Assembly (NCBI GenBank): GCA_963676865.2
Contig: CAXXSS010000001.1
Location: 3,628,183-3,692,182 of the forward strand
Length of the DNA stretch: 64,000 bases
Source: JAAYUD01 sp963676865
GTDB lineage: Bacteria; Bacteroidota; Bacteroidia; Bacteroidales; Bacteroidaceae
Direction of reading: 5' to 3'
Shown one piece after another: positions 1 through 9,342 of this stretch; the first letter of the stretch is position 1; each line of letters opens with the position of its first letter. The notes under the pieces were generated by a model, which was not told the origin of the DNA, searched no databases, and saw only the letters and a program-made list of their open reading frames with translations. Made by a program: the position numbers and the translations under genes.

Positions 1-1050
1 GGGGATGATAACGGCCGGCTCGGACTGTCCCAATTGTAAGTCGATATAGTAAGTCTGCCCCGTACGGATATTGTTTGGTCGAGTTCCGGTGAATACAAAA
101 TCTATTTTGAATTTGCCGTCGCGCACTTCGGGATAGACTTTGCGCACTCTAAGACCATAAGACTTACCTTCGCGTTCGAACGTAGCAGCTAGTCCCTGAC
201 GTATTCTATCAATATAATGCTCGTCGATAGTGGCTTCGACTTTGAAATCGCTCATGTCGTTTATCTGACCTATCTTCTGTCCTGAAGTAATGTTCTCGCC
301 AAGTTCTACATCCAGCAATCCTACTTCTCCATTTATCATACTACGTATGTTGAGATGCTCTTTGCGTTGACGTACCAATAACACATTCTTTCTCATATTA
401 TCCAAGTTCTCTGACATCTGACTTACTTGCGTATGTCTATACAAACTATCCTGACTCAGCCTTCTTACAATCAAACTATGTTTCTTTACAGCCAATTCAT
501 AATCTTCTTTTGCCTGAATATATTCTTCTCTCGAATTAAGCTGCTCTTTATACAACTTGGCTTGTTGCTGATAAATACGGCGTTTGCGAACAATATCCAT
601 ATCCAACTGGAGTTTTTCGTTCTTGTTGTTCAGACGGTCCTGTTCCATACTGATCTGGGTATTGCGAAGTAAATTCTGTTTTTCTGCAAGTTCCGACTCG
701 GCACTCAGTATTTGCAGGTCGAGACTCGAATTGCTTAATTTGACTATTACATCGCCCTTTCTTACATGGGCACCTTCGTCTACCACTTTTTGCATCACGA
801 TGCCACCTTCTTCGGGACTAATCTGCACCACACTGATAGGTGCCACTTGCCCGTCCAGACGAACGTAGTCGTTAAACTGTTCTTTCTTAACGTTGTCGAT
901 ACTCAACCCTCGCATTTCAACCTTCAGCGTGCTCGAAAAGTTGCTTAGGCCCAACCATAATAGTACTCCGATCAATACGATGCTTCCTGCTATATATGGG
1001 ATGTATTTGCGCGGGATGATGCCTTTTTTCTTTTCTATCTTGATATCCAT
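1..1050 (-). CDS. HlyD-family efflux periplasmic adaptor, C-terminus cut by window edge
   Basis: I translated this from the ATG at 1050 down to base 1: 350 codons with no stop, so the gene leaves the window. The product starts with a short basic cytoplasmic tail and one membrane segment at about residues 17-36. A biotinyl-lipoyl-like half follows (VVDEGAHVRKGDVIVKL), then a long coiled-coil hairpin at about 110-215, then the second lipoyl half and barrel (GLLDVELGENITSGQKIGQI). This order is that of membrane-fusion proteins bridging an inner-membrane pump and TolC. It lies 37 bp after a tolC-like gene on the same strand, so the two are probably one operon with an ABC-type or other pump beyond the left edge. 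The substrate cannot be told from the sequence. Confidence 0.88.
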   Translation of the reverse strand, partial: MDIKIEKKKGIIPRKYIPYIAGSIVLIGVLLWLGLSNFSSTLKVEMRGLSIDNVKKEQFNDYVRLDGQVAPISVVQISPEEGGIVMQKVVDEGAHVRKGDVIVKLSNSSLDLQILSAESELAEKQNLLRNTQISMEQDRLNNKNEKLQLDMDIVRKRRIYQQQAKLYKEQLNSREEYIQAKEDYELAVKKHSLIVRRLSQDSLYRHTQVSQMSENLDNMRKNVLLVRQRKEHLNIRSMINGEVGLLDVELGENITSGQKIGQINDMSDFKVEATIDEHYIDRIRQGLAATFEREGKSYGLRVRKVYPEVRDGKFKIDFVFTGTRPNNIRTGQTYYIDLQLGQSEPAVIIP

Positions 1051-1087
1051 TGTTTTCTCTTTTTTCGATTAGACAAATATGTTTTTA

Positions 1088-2416
1088 TTATTTTATTAAA
1101 CTTTCTCCTTTATAATAGTCTATCAAGCGGCTCTTTATCGTATAGAGCATGCGTTTCTGCAATAGTGTGACTCGCGACTGCAAAAGCGTATTCGACGAAG
1201 TATGTAAATCGATGGCACTTACCATTCCTTCTTCGAACTTCCGTTTGACAACATAATAGGCTAAGGAATCTGCATCGACTTTATTTTCCATTTGCCGAAT
1301 CTCTTTCACATAGCCATTGCAATCCAATAATGCCTGCTCTATATCCGTATGCAACTTACGGGTTGTCTCATCCCTATCGAGCATGGCTATCTGAATATTG
1401 TTCTTGGCCTTCTTTATATCGCTTCTGCTCGATCCATTGAAGATAGGAATTGATAATACGGCACCCACATATTCTCCCCTATTGTTTTTTAATTGTGTTC
1501 TGAAAGGAATGGTGGTGTCACTACCCGAAAAGTTTTTGTAGTAGTTGGTAGCGACACCTGCCGTGAGAGAGAAAGACGGCAATATTTTTCCTTTCATTAT
1601 GTTGTATTGATATCTTGCTTTCTGTATATTGTAGTCTGCCGACTTTGCAATGGGATTGCCATTCAAAGCACATAGGTATACGTCATCTGCTTTTTCCACC
1701 TTGAACTCAGAACTGATACATTGGGTCAATGTATCTATTGTCAACGAGTCGGACGATGGATAACTCATCGTACTTTTCAGCGTAAGTAAAGCCGTATTAT
1801 ATAAATTCTGTTGATGAGTGAGATTGTAATCGTCTTCGGCCACCTGTGCTTTGATTTGTGCTACATCGGGACGTCCCTTTATTCCCAATTCTTCTTGTCT
1901 ATTGGTTTTGAGCAGTGTCTGATTGCTATCGGCCAGTTTGTCTTGGGCAAGACCGATACATTCTTTGTAGTACGCTGCATCGATAAAAGCCTGCATTACT
2001 TCGATGGCTTTATCGTCGCGTGCTCGCTGTATTTCGTTTTCTCCTTGCATTTTGTTTGTACGCGCTTGCTTGAATTGATTGATAATCTGTCCACCGTCAA
2101 ACAAATAAATCGAACTGTATAGATTATAGTAATTGTTGAAAGTCGTAATTGTATTGTAAGTATTGGTGGACGGATCGATGTTACGTCCCCAATTATATTG
2201 CGCACTGACCTCTGCTGCTAGTTTCGGGACGAAAGAATTGACCGCAGCATGATAGTCTGCTTTATAATTTGAAGCCTCGAAGATTCTTTTCTGTACGGTA
2301 GTGCTGTGTTCGATGGCATATTTCATGCAGCGATCCATTGTCCACAACTTTGTTTGTGCCTGCCCCGACAAAACAACAACACAGATAACCAATATAAATG
2401 TGATATATCTTTTCAT
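1088..2416 (-). CDS. TolC-family outer membrane efflux protein
   Basis: 442 residues, the usual size for TolC-like channels. It begins with a Sec signal peptide (MKRYITFILVICVVVLSGQAQ). Two similar halves follow, rich in long amphipathic helices (QFKQARTNKMQGENEIQRA; KRKFEEGMVSAIDLHTSSN) that would form the periplasmic tunnel, with strand-rich segments for the outer-membrane barrel (YNWGRNIDPSTNTYNT). Family members form trimeric exit ducts for type I secretion or RND/ABC efflux. The adaptor gene follows 37 bp downstream on the same strand. Upstream is a 524-bp region with two dyad elements that may hold its control sites. The cargo is unknown. Confidence 0.9.
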   Translation of the reverse strand: MKRYITFILVICVVVLSGQAQTKLWTMDRCMKYAIEHSTTVQKRIFEASNYKADYHAAVNSFVPKLAAEVSAQYNWGRNIDPSTNTYNTITTFNNYYNLYSSIYLFDGGQIINQFKQARTNKMQGENEIQRARDDKAIEVMQAFIDAAYYKECIGLAQDKLADSNQTLLKTNRQEELGIKGRPDVAQIKAQVAEDDYNLTHQQNLYNTALLTLKSTMSYPSSDSLTIDTLTQCISSEFKVEKADDVYLCALNGNPIAKSADYNIQKARYQYNIMKGKILPSFSLTAGVATNYYKNFSGSDTTIPFRTQLKNNRGEYVGAVLSIPIFNGSSRSDIKKAKNNIQIAMLDRDETTRKLHTDIEQALLDCNGYVKEIRQMENKVDADSLAYYVVKRKFEEGMVSAIDLHTSSNTLLQSRVTLLQKRMLYTIKSRLIDYYKGESLIK

Positions 2417-2511
2417 CTTTTTATTATTCTTTTCTCATATTAATGCAATCCCTGTGCCAAACTTATTATCATATTGATTATGAGATACATGAAACTTTTA
2501 CAAGAAAAAGA

Positions 2512-2534
2512 TAGTGTCCAACTTTTGGACACTA
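2512..2534. repeat. Short perfect inverted repeat upstream of the tolC-like gene
   Basis: TAGTGTCCAA at 2512-2521 and TTGGACACTA at 2525-2534 are perfect reverse complements separated by 3 bases. It sits about 95 bp upstream of the tolC-like start and about 400 bp upstream of the divergent glycosyltransferase. No T-run follows it, so an operator or RNA hairpin in the tolC leader is likelier than a terminator. Confidence 0.6.
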
Positions 2535-2588
2535 CCGTCTAATTATTTGACAGGATAAGTATCAAAGTTTTAATTCGTATATTGGTTT

Positions 2589-2660
2589 TTATTGTCTCAC
2601 CCTTGTGGGACGAGTGTATCACAAAGGTGAGACGCTCGTCCCACAGTGGTGAAACAATAA
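2589..2660. repeat. 72-bp dyad element with internal 22-bp phasing (element 1)
   Basis: The arms 2589-2614 and 2635-2660 are reverse complements at 23 of 26 positions, around a 20-base loop. The loop carries another copy of the arm motif: GGTGAGA at 2626-2632 is followed exactly 22 bp later by GGTGAAA at 2648-2654, and the left arm holds TCTCACC at 2595-2601. So there are three copies of one quasi-palindromic unit, one in forward and two in reverse orientation. No gene overlaps it. The rest of 2417-2940 shows only the shorter dyad and a promoter at its right end. Confidence 0.75.
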
Positions 2661-2894
2661 TAACTAACAGATGAGCACTTTATAACTTACATATGTTTTT
2701 CAAAAAACATAAAGATGTAGCCATCAAAAGTATTTTGTTCTTTTTTCATACCACGCTATAGTGCCATCAGTATGTATTAGTGTTCATTTGCCTACCGGTA
2801 AGGTTTCGTAGTCGATTCTATAACCGCAATAAGCGACTATTTGAATACGTAATTTTATTGAAATCTTTTCCGTTATTCGACAAATAAAAGTAAT

Positions 2895-2923
2895 TTTGTA
2901 GCCAATTTTAAGCAGTATCTTTG
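2895..2923 (+). promoter_or_regulatory. Bacteroidetes-type promoter for the glycosyltransferase gene
   Basis: TTTG at 2895-2898 and TATCTTTG at 2916-2923 match the -33/-7 pattern of Bacteroidetes primary sigma promoters, with a slightly short 17-bp spacer. Transcription would start near 2928-2930, leaving a leader of only about 11 nt before the ATG at 2941. Confidence 0.6.
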
Positions 2924-2940
2924 TTTTAGCACAACAGAAA

Positions 2941-4146
2941 ATGGAAATATTATCATTCAATATAGTAGAAATCATCTTATTGTCCGTAATGGGCCTGTTA
3001 TTCATTATCCAATTGTTTTATCAATATGGTATATACAATCGTATTCATGCCCACAATAAGGCGGTGAAAAAAAATAATATTGATTTCTTAGACGATGATT
3101 TGCCTCCCGTATCAATTATTATTCGGGCATGCAACGAATCGACCAATCTGAAGAAGAATTTGGAGAGTGTTCTGCAACAAGATTATCCAGCTTTTGAAGT
3201 GATTGTCGTAAACGATGGCTCTACCGACGAAAGTGAAGCTTATTTGAATGAACTGAGAAACAAGTATGATAATCTATACCATAGTTTCACTCCCGAAAAA
3301 GTGCGAAACCTGAGTAGCAAGAAGTTGGCTCTGACCATAGGTATTAAAGCAAGCAAATACGATTGGGTTGTATTTACCGAAGCGAATTGCAGGCCTAGCA
3401 GCGATCAATGGTTAAGAGCGATGGCGAGGAACTTTACAACAACCACGGATGTTGTATTGGGATATAGCAATTATTTCTATAAAAAGGGCTGGCAAAACAA
3501 ATTGGCCTGTTTCGACATGCTCTTTCAATCGATGCGCTATTTGGGAATGGCTCTAAATTCGAAACCATACAAAGGCGTCGGAAGAAATATGGCCTATCGT
3601 AAAAAGTTGTTTTACGAGAATAAGGGTTTCTCCAAATATCTGGAACTATTTCGCGGTGAAGACGATTTGTTTATCAACGAAGTGGCCAATGATATGAATA
3701 CCAGAGTGGAGACTTCCAAAGACGCTATTGTCTGGATAGATGGAGCCGAATATACAAAACTTGATTGGAAGAAAGATAAAGTGAGCTATATGGTTACATC
3801 TCATTTTTATCATGGCTCGCAACGCTTCATCTTAGGTTTTGAAACACTTACCCGATTGCTGTTTATAGCTTGCTTTATTGCTACTGCTATAGTCAGTGCC
3901 CTGAATTTTCATTGGTTAGTGGCAGGCATTGCTTTTGTTGTGTGGCTCACACGTTTTTTGCTCGCTATGTCGGTAGTGAATAAGGCTGCCCGTGATATGA
4001 AAGAAGAGAGAAGATATTACCTCTCTCTCCTCTATTTTGAATTGCTGCTACCGTGGCAATCAAAGATTTTCGCACATTCCAGACTAGCAAACAAGAACAA
4101 TAACTGTGTCTATATCAACAATCCTACTCATAACGCATGGAGTTAG
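2941..4146 (+). CDS. Membrane-anchored family 2 glycosyltransferase
   Basis: 401 residues. One membrane helix at about residues 8-28 precedes a GT-A fold domain (PPVSIIIRACNESTNL, then VIVVNDGSTDESEAYL, the nucleotide-sugar site). Later come the acceptor-side motif GRNMAYRKKLF and the ED motif GEDDLFINEVA, and two membrane helices at about 300-350. The usual DxD position reads TEANCRP, so the first metal-binding Asp is replaced by Glu and the second by Asn. Family members add sugars to lipid or polysaccharide acceptors at the inner face of the inner membrane. The 3' end overlaps the convergent permease gene by 23 bp. Donor and acceptor are unknown. Confidence 0.85.
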   Translation: MEILSFNIVEIILLSVMGLLFIIQLFYQYGIYNRIHAHNKAVKKNNIDFLDDDLPPVSIIIRACNESTNLKKNLESVLQQDYPAFEVIVVNDGSTDESEAYLNELRNKYDNLYHSFTPEKVRNLSSKKLALTIGIKASKYDWVVFTEANCRPSSDQWLRAMARNFTTTTDVVLGYSNYFYKKGWQNKLACFDMLFQSMRYLGMALNSKPYKGVGRNMAYRKKLFYENKGFSKYLELFRGEDDLFINEVANDMNTRVETSKDAIVWIDGAEYTKLDWKKDKVSYMVTSHFYHGSQRFILGFETLTRLLFIACFIATAIVSALNFHWLVAGIAFVVWLTRFLLAMSVVNKAARDMKEERRYYLSLLYFELLLPWQSKIFAHSRLANKNNNCVYINNPTHNAWS

Positions 4147-5362
4147 CCGGATGTATTTTTGATATCAAATAAGACGGACCTAACAACATCATAAGCGATA
4201 CCAGGAACGAACAAACATTGATGATAAGAAAGATCAATACGTTGAACGATACAGGAACGGTATCGACATAATATGTAGCCGGATTGAGTTTGATTATCTT
4301 GAAATGTGCTTGCAAGTATATTAATGCAACGGCAATAATATCGCCGATAAGCATACCCTTTCCTATAATAAATACCGAAAGCCACAAGAATATTCGACGG
4401 ACAGTATAATTGTTGGTACCCAAAGCTTTGAGCAGACCAATCATATTGGTACGTTCGATGATGATGATGAGCAGTCCGGACACCATGGTGAATCCCGCAA
4501 TACCTATCATCAATATTAGAATAACCCAGACATTCATATCAAGCAATCCCAGCCATGCAAATAGTTGGGGATTGAGCTGAACAATATTTCGGACATAATA
4601 TACACCACCATATTTATCTTTCATTTTGTCGATATTGGAAGCTATATCATAAGTCGTCTTATTGAGCAGATTATAGTCTTTGATCGTTAATTCGACTCCA
4701 CCATATTGGTCTTTCTTCCATCCGTTCAGGTGGTTTACCGTATAAATGTCTGTAATCAGGAATATCTTGTCGTATTCGGAAAAATTAGTCTGATAAATTC
4801 CTTTGATAGTCAAACGGCGGGCACGAACATTATCATTAATATAATAAGTATATATTTTATCCCCCAATTTAAGCCCCAGCTTATCGGCTATGACTTTGGA
4901 AATAAGTACCTGATTGGTTGAAAGAGTATCACTGAAATGAGGAATGACGCCGGCAACCAAATGTTCTTTCATAAAAGTAGGGTCGAATTCCGGACCTACC
5001 CCTTTTAGTACCATACCTTGAAAAGTACTGTCGGTCTTGATGATACCCGGCTTGGTAGAAAAGCGTTGTATGTGCTTCACTTGTTTATAGTCAGATAGCT
5101 CGGCCAGCAAACTATCGTTGACGACTACCGGACGCATTTCATAAGATCGTGCATCGTCCAGATTACTGATTTGGATATGAGATCCGAAACCGATAACTTT
5201 ATTCCGCACCTCGGATTTGAATCCGATGACCACTGCTACAGACACCAACATGACAATGATGCCTATTGCAATCCCCGCCATCGCTATGAAGACAGCAGGT
5301 CGGGACGAGTTCTTCGACCCCGAACCGCGATATATATGTTTGGCAATAAAAAATGATAACAT
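4124..5362 (-). CDS. FtsX/LolE-type ABC transporter permease
   Basis: 412 residues with the LolC/LolE layout: one N-terminal helix (about 23-48, AVFIAMAGIAIGIIVMLVSV), a large periplasmic MacB-like domain at about 50-265, and three C-terminal helices with the FtsX core (IGIAGFTMVSGLLIIIIERTNMIGLLKALG). In Gram-negatives such permeases with a LolD-type ATPase release lipoproteins from the inner membrane for transfer outward. No ATPase gene is adjacent. The aminotransferase gene ends 28 bp upstream on the same strand, so the two may be co-transcribed. The lipoprotein-export role is inferred from family layout; another FtsX-like role is possible. Confidence 0.85.
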   Translation of the reverse strand: MLSFFIAKHIYRGSGSKNSSRPAVFIAMAGIAIGIIVMLVSVAVVIGFKSEVRNKVIGFGSHIQISNLDDARSYEMRPVVVNDSLLAELSDYKQVKHIQRFSTKPGIIKTDSTFQGMVLKGVGPEFDPTFMKEHLVAGVIPHFSDTLSTNQVLISKVIADKLGLKLGDKIYTYYINDNVRARRLTIKGIYQTNFSEYDKIFLITDIYTVNHLNGWKKDQYGGVELTIKDYNLLNKTTYDIASNIDKMKDKYGGVYYVRNIVQLNPQLFAWLGLLDMNVWVILILMIGIAGFTMVSGLLIIIIERTNMIGLLKALGTNNYTVRRIFLWLSVFIIGKGMLIGDIIAVALIYLQAHFKIIKLNPATYYVDTVPVSFNVLIFLIINVCSFLVSLMMLLGPSYLISKIHPANSMRYE

Positions 5363-5390
5363 CTTTTTGTTTTTATACCTTAATTACATA

Positions 5391-6590
5391 TTAAATGACT
5401 CTACCTGGATAAGCTTCGAGTGCTTTCTCTAAAATGAAAAGTGCACGGTTCAGATCATCTTTTTTCAGTACGTATGCTATTCGTACTTGGTTTCGGCCTA
5501 CGCCGGGCGTAGTGTAAAATCCGGAAGCGGGAGCCATAAACACCGTTTCGCCTTCGTATTCAAAATCGCTCAGACACCAGGCACAAAACTTGTCGGAATC
5601 GTCTACGGGCAATTTGGCTACGGTATAAAATGCTCCCATCGGTATGGGAGAATAAACGCCGGGAATGCGATTGAGTCCATCAATAAGGCATTTGCGGCGC
5701 TCAACATATTCGTCGTAAGTATCGCGCAGATAATCGTCGGGAGTGTCGAGAGAAGCTTCGGCAGCAATCTGGCCAATCAATGGAGGACTAAGCCTTGCCT
5801 GACAGAATTTCATTACGGCCTTACGTATCTCTTCATTCTTTGTAATCAGTGCTCCAATGCGGATACCGCATTCCGAATATCTTTTTGAGACAGAATCGAT
5901 GAGTACCACATTTTGTTCGATTCCCTTCAGGTGACATGCCGATATATATGGAGAGCCGGTATAAATAAATTCACGATAAACTTCGTCGGAGAATAGAAAC
6001 AAGTCGTACTTTTTTACTAAATCACGAATCTGATTCATTTCCTTACGGCTGTATAAATAACCCGTCGGATTGTTGGGATTACAGATCAAAATACCTTTCG
6101 TACGTTCATTGATCAGTTCTTCGAACTTCTCGACTTTCGGTAACGAAAAGCCTTCTTCGATAGTGGTAGCAATGGTACGTATAACTGCTCCTGCCGAAAT
6201 AGCAAAAGCCATATAGTTGGCATATGCCGGCTCTGGTACAATGATTTCGTCTCCTGGATTGAGACAAGAAAGAAAGGAGAACAATACCGCTTCTGAACCG
6301 CCTGTGGTAACAATAATATCGTCGGCCGATAGTTTAATATTATATTTCTCGTAATACTTTACTAACTTTTCGCGATAGCTGCGATTGCCTGCACTGGGAC
6401 TATACTCTAATATTTGACGATCGATATTACGAATGGCATCAATAGCAACTTGGGGGGTTGGCAAATCGGGTTGCCCGATATTGAGATGATAAACATGTAT
6501 TCCCCTTTGCTTTGCCGCATCGGATAGCGGAGCCAGTTTTCTGATTGGAGACGCTGGCATCTCCGTTCCTCTAATAGAAATTTTTGGCAT
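5391..6590 (-). CDS. PLP-dependent class I/II aminotransferase
   Basis: 399 residues of fold-type I aminotransferase. Visible are the substrate-binding start (YHLNIGQPDLPTPQ), TTGGSEAVLFSFL at the cofactor phosphate site, NPNNPTGYLYS, the Asp/Tyr pair FSDEVYREF and the Schiff-base lysine in SVSKRYSECGIRIG. The C-terminal Arg that binds the substrate carboxylate is in RNQVRIAYVL. This resembles the aspartate/aromatic group common in Bacteroidetes, but the amino-acid specificity cannot be read off. The next gene downstream on the strand is the LolE-like permease, 28 bp away. Confidence 0.9.
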   Translation of the reverse strand: MPKISIRGTEMPASPIRKLAPLSDAAKQRGIHVYHLNIGQPDLPTPQVAIDAIRNIDRQILEYSPSAGNRSYREKLVKYYEKYNIKLSADDIIVTTGGSEAVLFSFLSCLNPGDEIIVPEPAYANYMAFAISAGAVIRTIATTIEEGFSLPKVEKFEELINERTKGILICNPNNPTGYLYSRKEMNQIRDLVKKYDLFLFSDEVYREFIYTGSPYISACHLKGIEQNVVLIDSVSKRYSECGIRIGALITKNEEIRKAVMKFCQARLSPPLIGQIAAEASLDTPDDYLRDTYDEYVERRKCLIDGLNRIPGVYSPIPMGAFYTVAKLPVDDSDKFCAWCLSDFEYEGETVFMAPASGFYTTPGVGRNQVRIAYVLKKDDLNRALFILEKALEAYPGRVI

Positions 6591-6765
6591 TTTTCTCTTT
6601 TTACTTTTCTATTCAACAACTAAACATTGTATTCAGACATTATTGAAAATCGTGCAAATTTAAACATTTAATTGTATAATTGCACTAAAAATCAAAAACA
6701 ATATGCCGATTTGAATCTGTAGTGTATTTATTTTGGGCTTGTTATTGATTTTTGTAAGTCAGACT

Positions 6766-6797
6766 TTTCGTTAATCAAAGAGAATCCATTAACTTTG
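6766..6797 (+). promoter_or_regulatory. Promoter for lon
   Basis: TTTC at 6766-6769, a 20-bp spacer and TAACTTTG at 6790-6797 match the Bacteroidetes -33/-7 pattern. The start site would be near 6803, giving a leader of about 45 nt. I see no CIRCE-like heat-shock repeat next to it. Confidence 0.6.
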
Positions 6798-6849
6798 TGC
6801 GCTATTATATCCGAATATTAAAGAATAAGAAAGAAGACGAGAAAAGATA

Positions 6850-9342
6850 ATGATGAAGAAAGATGATTATTTAATTAGGAATTTGGACGATTCAAGTAAC
6901 GAACAGAATTCTTTTTCCTTTATTGCTGACATTGACAATAATGAAGATTTGGATTTGAAAATTAAAATTCAATCCGGAGATACAGTTCCTGTTCTGCCAC
7001 TACGCAATATGCTTTTGTTTCCAAGCGTATATATGCCTGTTGCCGTAGGACGCAAAAGTTCTTTGAAATTGATACGTGAATGCGAAAGAAAAGAAAAGAA
7101 CATTGCGGTATTTTGTCAGAAAGATCAGAATACAGACGAGCCGGACTTTGATGATTTACATCATATTGGAACGATTGCCACTGTCGTTCGTATCCTCGAA
7201 ATGCCAGATCACGCTACGACTGTCATACTCCGTGGCGTAAAACGCTGTGAGTTGGTCGATATTAGCGAACATGAACCATATTTGAAAGGAAAAATAAACC
7301 TGCTCGAAGATGAATGGCCGGAAAAAAATGATCGTGAATTTCAAGCTCTCGCCGAGAGCTGCAAAGATTTGACGATTCGCTATGTTCGTGTATCAGATGT
7401 CCTGCATCAAGAATCGATATTTGCCATACGCAATATTAATAACTATCAATTCCTTATCGGTTTTATTTGCAATAATTTACCGCTTAAGAAATCGGATAAG
7501 TTGGAATTGTTGCAAATAAGTTCGTTGAAAGCAAGAGCCTATAAATTGTTGGAATTCTTGAATAGAGAAGTACAATTGGCCGAAATAAAAGCTTCTATCC
7601 AGTTGAGAGCTCGCGAAGACATCGATCAACAACAAAAAGAATATTTCTTGCAACAGCAAATTAAGACTATCCAAGACGAATTGGGTGGTAACACGCAAGA
7701 GCAAGAAGTAGAAGATATGCGCCGAAAGTCCGAGAAGATGAAATGGAGTATAGAGGTTGCAAAAGTATTCGAGAAAGAGTTGGGAAAACTGGAACGTACT
7801 CACCCCCAATCGCCTGATTATAGTGTGCAACTCAATTATCTGCAAACCATGCTCAATTTGCCTTGGAACGTTTATACGGCAGATAATTTGAATTTAAAGA
7901 ATGCCGAGCGTGTGCTGAATCGCGATCATTATGGATTGGAGAAAGTAAAAGAACGTATCTTGGAGCATCTCTCTGTATTGAAACTGAAGGGGAATCTGAA
8001 GTCTCCCATCATTTGCTTATATGGCCCTCCGGGAGTAGGTAAAACGTCACTAGGCAAATCTATTGCCGCATCGTTAAAGCGCAAATATATTAGAATGTCA
8101 TTGGGTGGAGTTCACGATGAAGCTGAAATACGCGGTCATCGCAGGACTTATATTGGAGCGATGCCCGGTCGCATCATTAAAGGACTGGTCAAGGCGGGAT
8201 CTTCTAATCCTGTATTTGTTCTTGATGAGATAGATAAAGTAGGCAACGACCGCCAGGGAGATCCTTCATCGGCATTGCTCGAAGTACTTGATCCGGAACA
8301 GAATAGTGCTTTTCATGACAACTATTTGGATGTCGATTTCGATTTGTCCAAAGTATTGTTTATTGCAACGGCCAATGATTTGCACTCTATTCCAGCCCCG
8401 TTGCTCGATCGTATGGAGCTGATAGAAGTAAATGGCTATATTACTGAAGAGAAAATCGAGATTGCCCGAAAGCATCTATTCCCAAAAGAATTGGACAATA
8501 ACGGATTGGAGAAAAATTTCGTAAAGATGTCGAAGCCGACATTCGAAACAATTATAGAAAACTATACTCGTGAAAGCGGCGTACGTGAACTGGAGAAAAA
8601 GATTGGTAAAGTATTGCGAAAGATTGCTCGTAAATATGCTACCGATGGATATTTCTTGGAACATGAAATAAAGCCTGAAGACCTGAAAGAATATTTGGGC
8701 GTAACTGAGTATAGTAGAGACAAATATCAAGGCAATGAATATGCTGGAGTAGTCACCGGACTGGCTTGGACTGCTGTAGGAGGCGAAATATTGTTTATTG
8801 AAACATCTTTGAACCGCGGAAAAGGTGGACGTCTGACATTGACCGGAAACTTAGGTGATGTGATGAAAGAATCGGCTATGTTGGCTTATGAATACATTAA
8901 GACTCATGCCGCTCTGCTTCATGTTAATCCGGATGTTTTTGATAATTGGAATGTTCATCTTCATGTTCCGGAAGGTGCTATTCCTAAAGACGGTCCTTCT
9001 GCAGGCATCACCATGACTACAGCTCTGGCATCTGCCTTCACTCAACGTAAGGTGAAACCGCATATGGCGATGACCGGCGAGATGACTTTGCGTGGTAGAG
9101 TATTGCCCGTAGGTGGGGTGAAAGAAAAAATTCTTGCAGCAAAGAGAGCAGGTATTACCGACATTCTTTTGAGCGAAGAAAATAAGAAAGATATTGAAGA
9201 AATACAAGAGATTTATTTGAAAGGATTGACATTCCACTATGTGAAAGATGCAAAGGAAGTCCTTGAACTGGCATTGACAGATGAGTTGGTAAATGACCCT
9301 ATCGATTTCACTATTGCAAAAGAGAATAAAGATAAAGAATGA
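6850..9342 (+). CDS. lon: ATP-dependent protease Lon
   Basis: 830 residues, full-length LonA. The N-terminal substrate-binding domain begins at VPVLPLRNMLLFPSVYMPVAV, followed by coiled coil and the AAA+ module with Walker A GPPGVGKTS and Walker B VFVLDEIDKVG. The C-terminal S16 protease domain has the catalytic serine at residue 717 (PKDGPSAGIT) and the lysine at 760 (VKEKILAAK), the 43-residue spacing of E. coli Lon. It degrades misfolded and regulatory proteins in the cytoplasm. The stop overlaps the start of tgt by 4 bp, so lon, tgt and the lptG-type gene look like one operon. A second ATG at 6853 is an equally good start. Confidence 0.97.
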   Translation: MMKKDDYLIRNLDDSSNEQNSFSFIADIDNNEDLDLKIKIQSGDTVPVLPLRNMLLFPSVYMPVAVGRKSSLKLIRECERKEKNIAVFCQKDQNTDEPDFDDLHHIGTIATVVRILEMPDHATTVILRGVKRCELVDISEHEPYLKGKINLLEDEWPEKNDREFQALAESCKDLTIRYVRVSDVLHQESIFAIRNINNYQFLIGFICNNLPLKKSDKLELLQISSLKARAYKLLEFLNREVQLAEIKASIQLRAREDIDQQQKEYFLQQQIKTIQDELGGNTQEQEVEDMRRKSEKMKWSIEVAKVFEKELGKLERTHPQSPDYSVQLNYLQTMLNLPWNVYTADNLNLKNAERVLNRDHYGLEKVKERILEHLSVLKLKGNLKSPIICLYGPPGVGKTSLGKSIAASLKRKYIRMSLGGVHDEAEIRGHRRTYIGAMPGRIIKGLVKAGSSNPVFVLDEIDKVGNDRQGDPSSALLEVLDPEQNSAFHDNYLDVDFDLSKVLFIATANDLHSIPAPLLDRMELIEVNGYITEEKIEIARKHLFPKELDNNGLEKNFVKMSKPTFETIIENYTRESGVRELEKKIGKVLRKIARKYATDGYFLEHEIKPEDLKEYLGVTEYSRDKYQGNEYAGVVTGLAWTAVGGEILFIETSLNRGKGGRLTLTGNLGDVMKESAMLAYEYIKTHAALLHVNPDVFDNWNVHLHVPEGAIPKDGPSAGITMTTALASAFTQRKVKPHMAMTGEMTLRGRVLPVGGVKEKILAAKRAGITDILLSEENKKDIEEIQEIYLKGLTFHYVKDAKEVLELALTDELVNDPIDFTIAKENKDKE

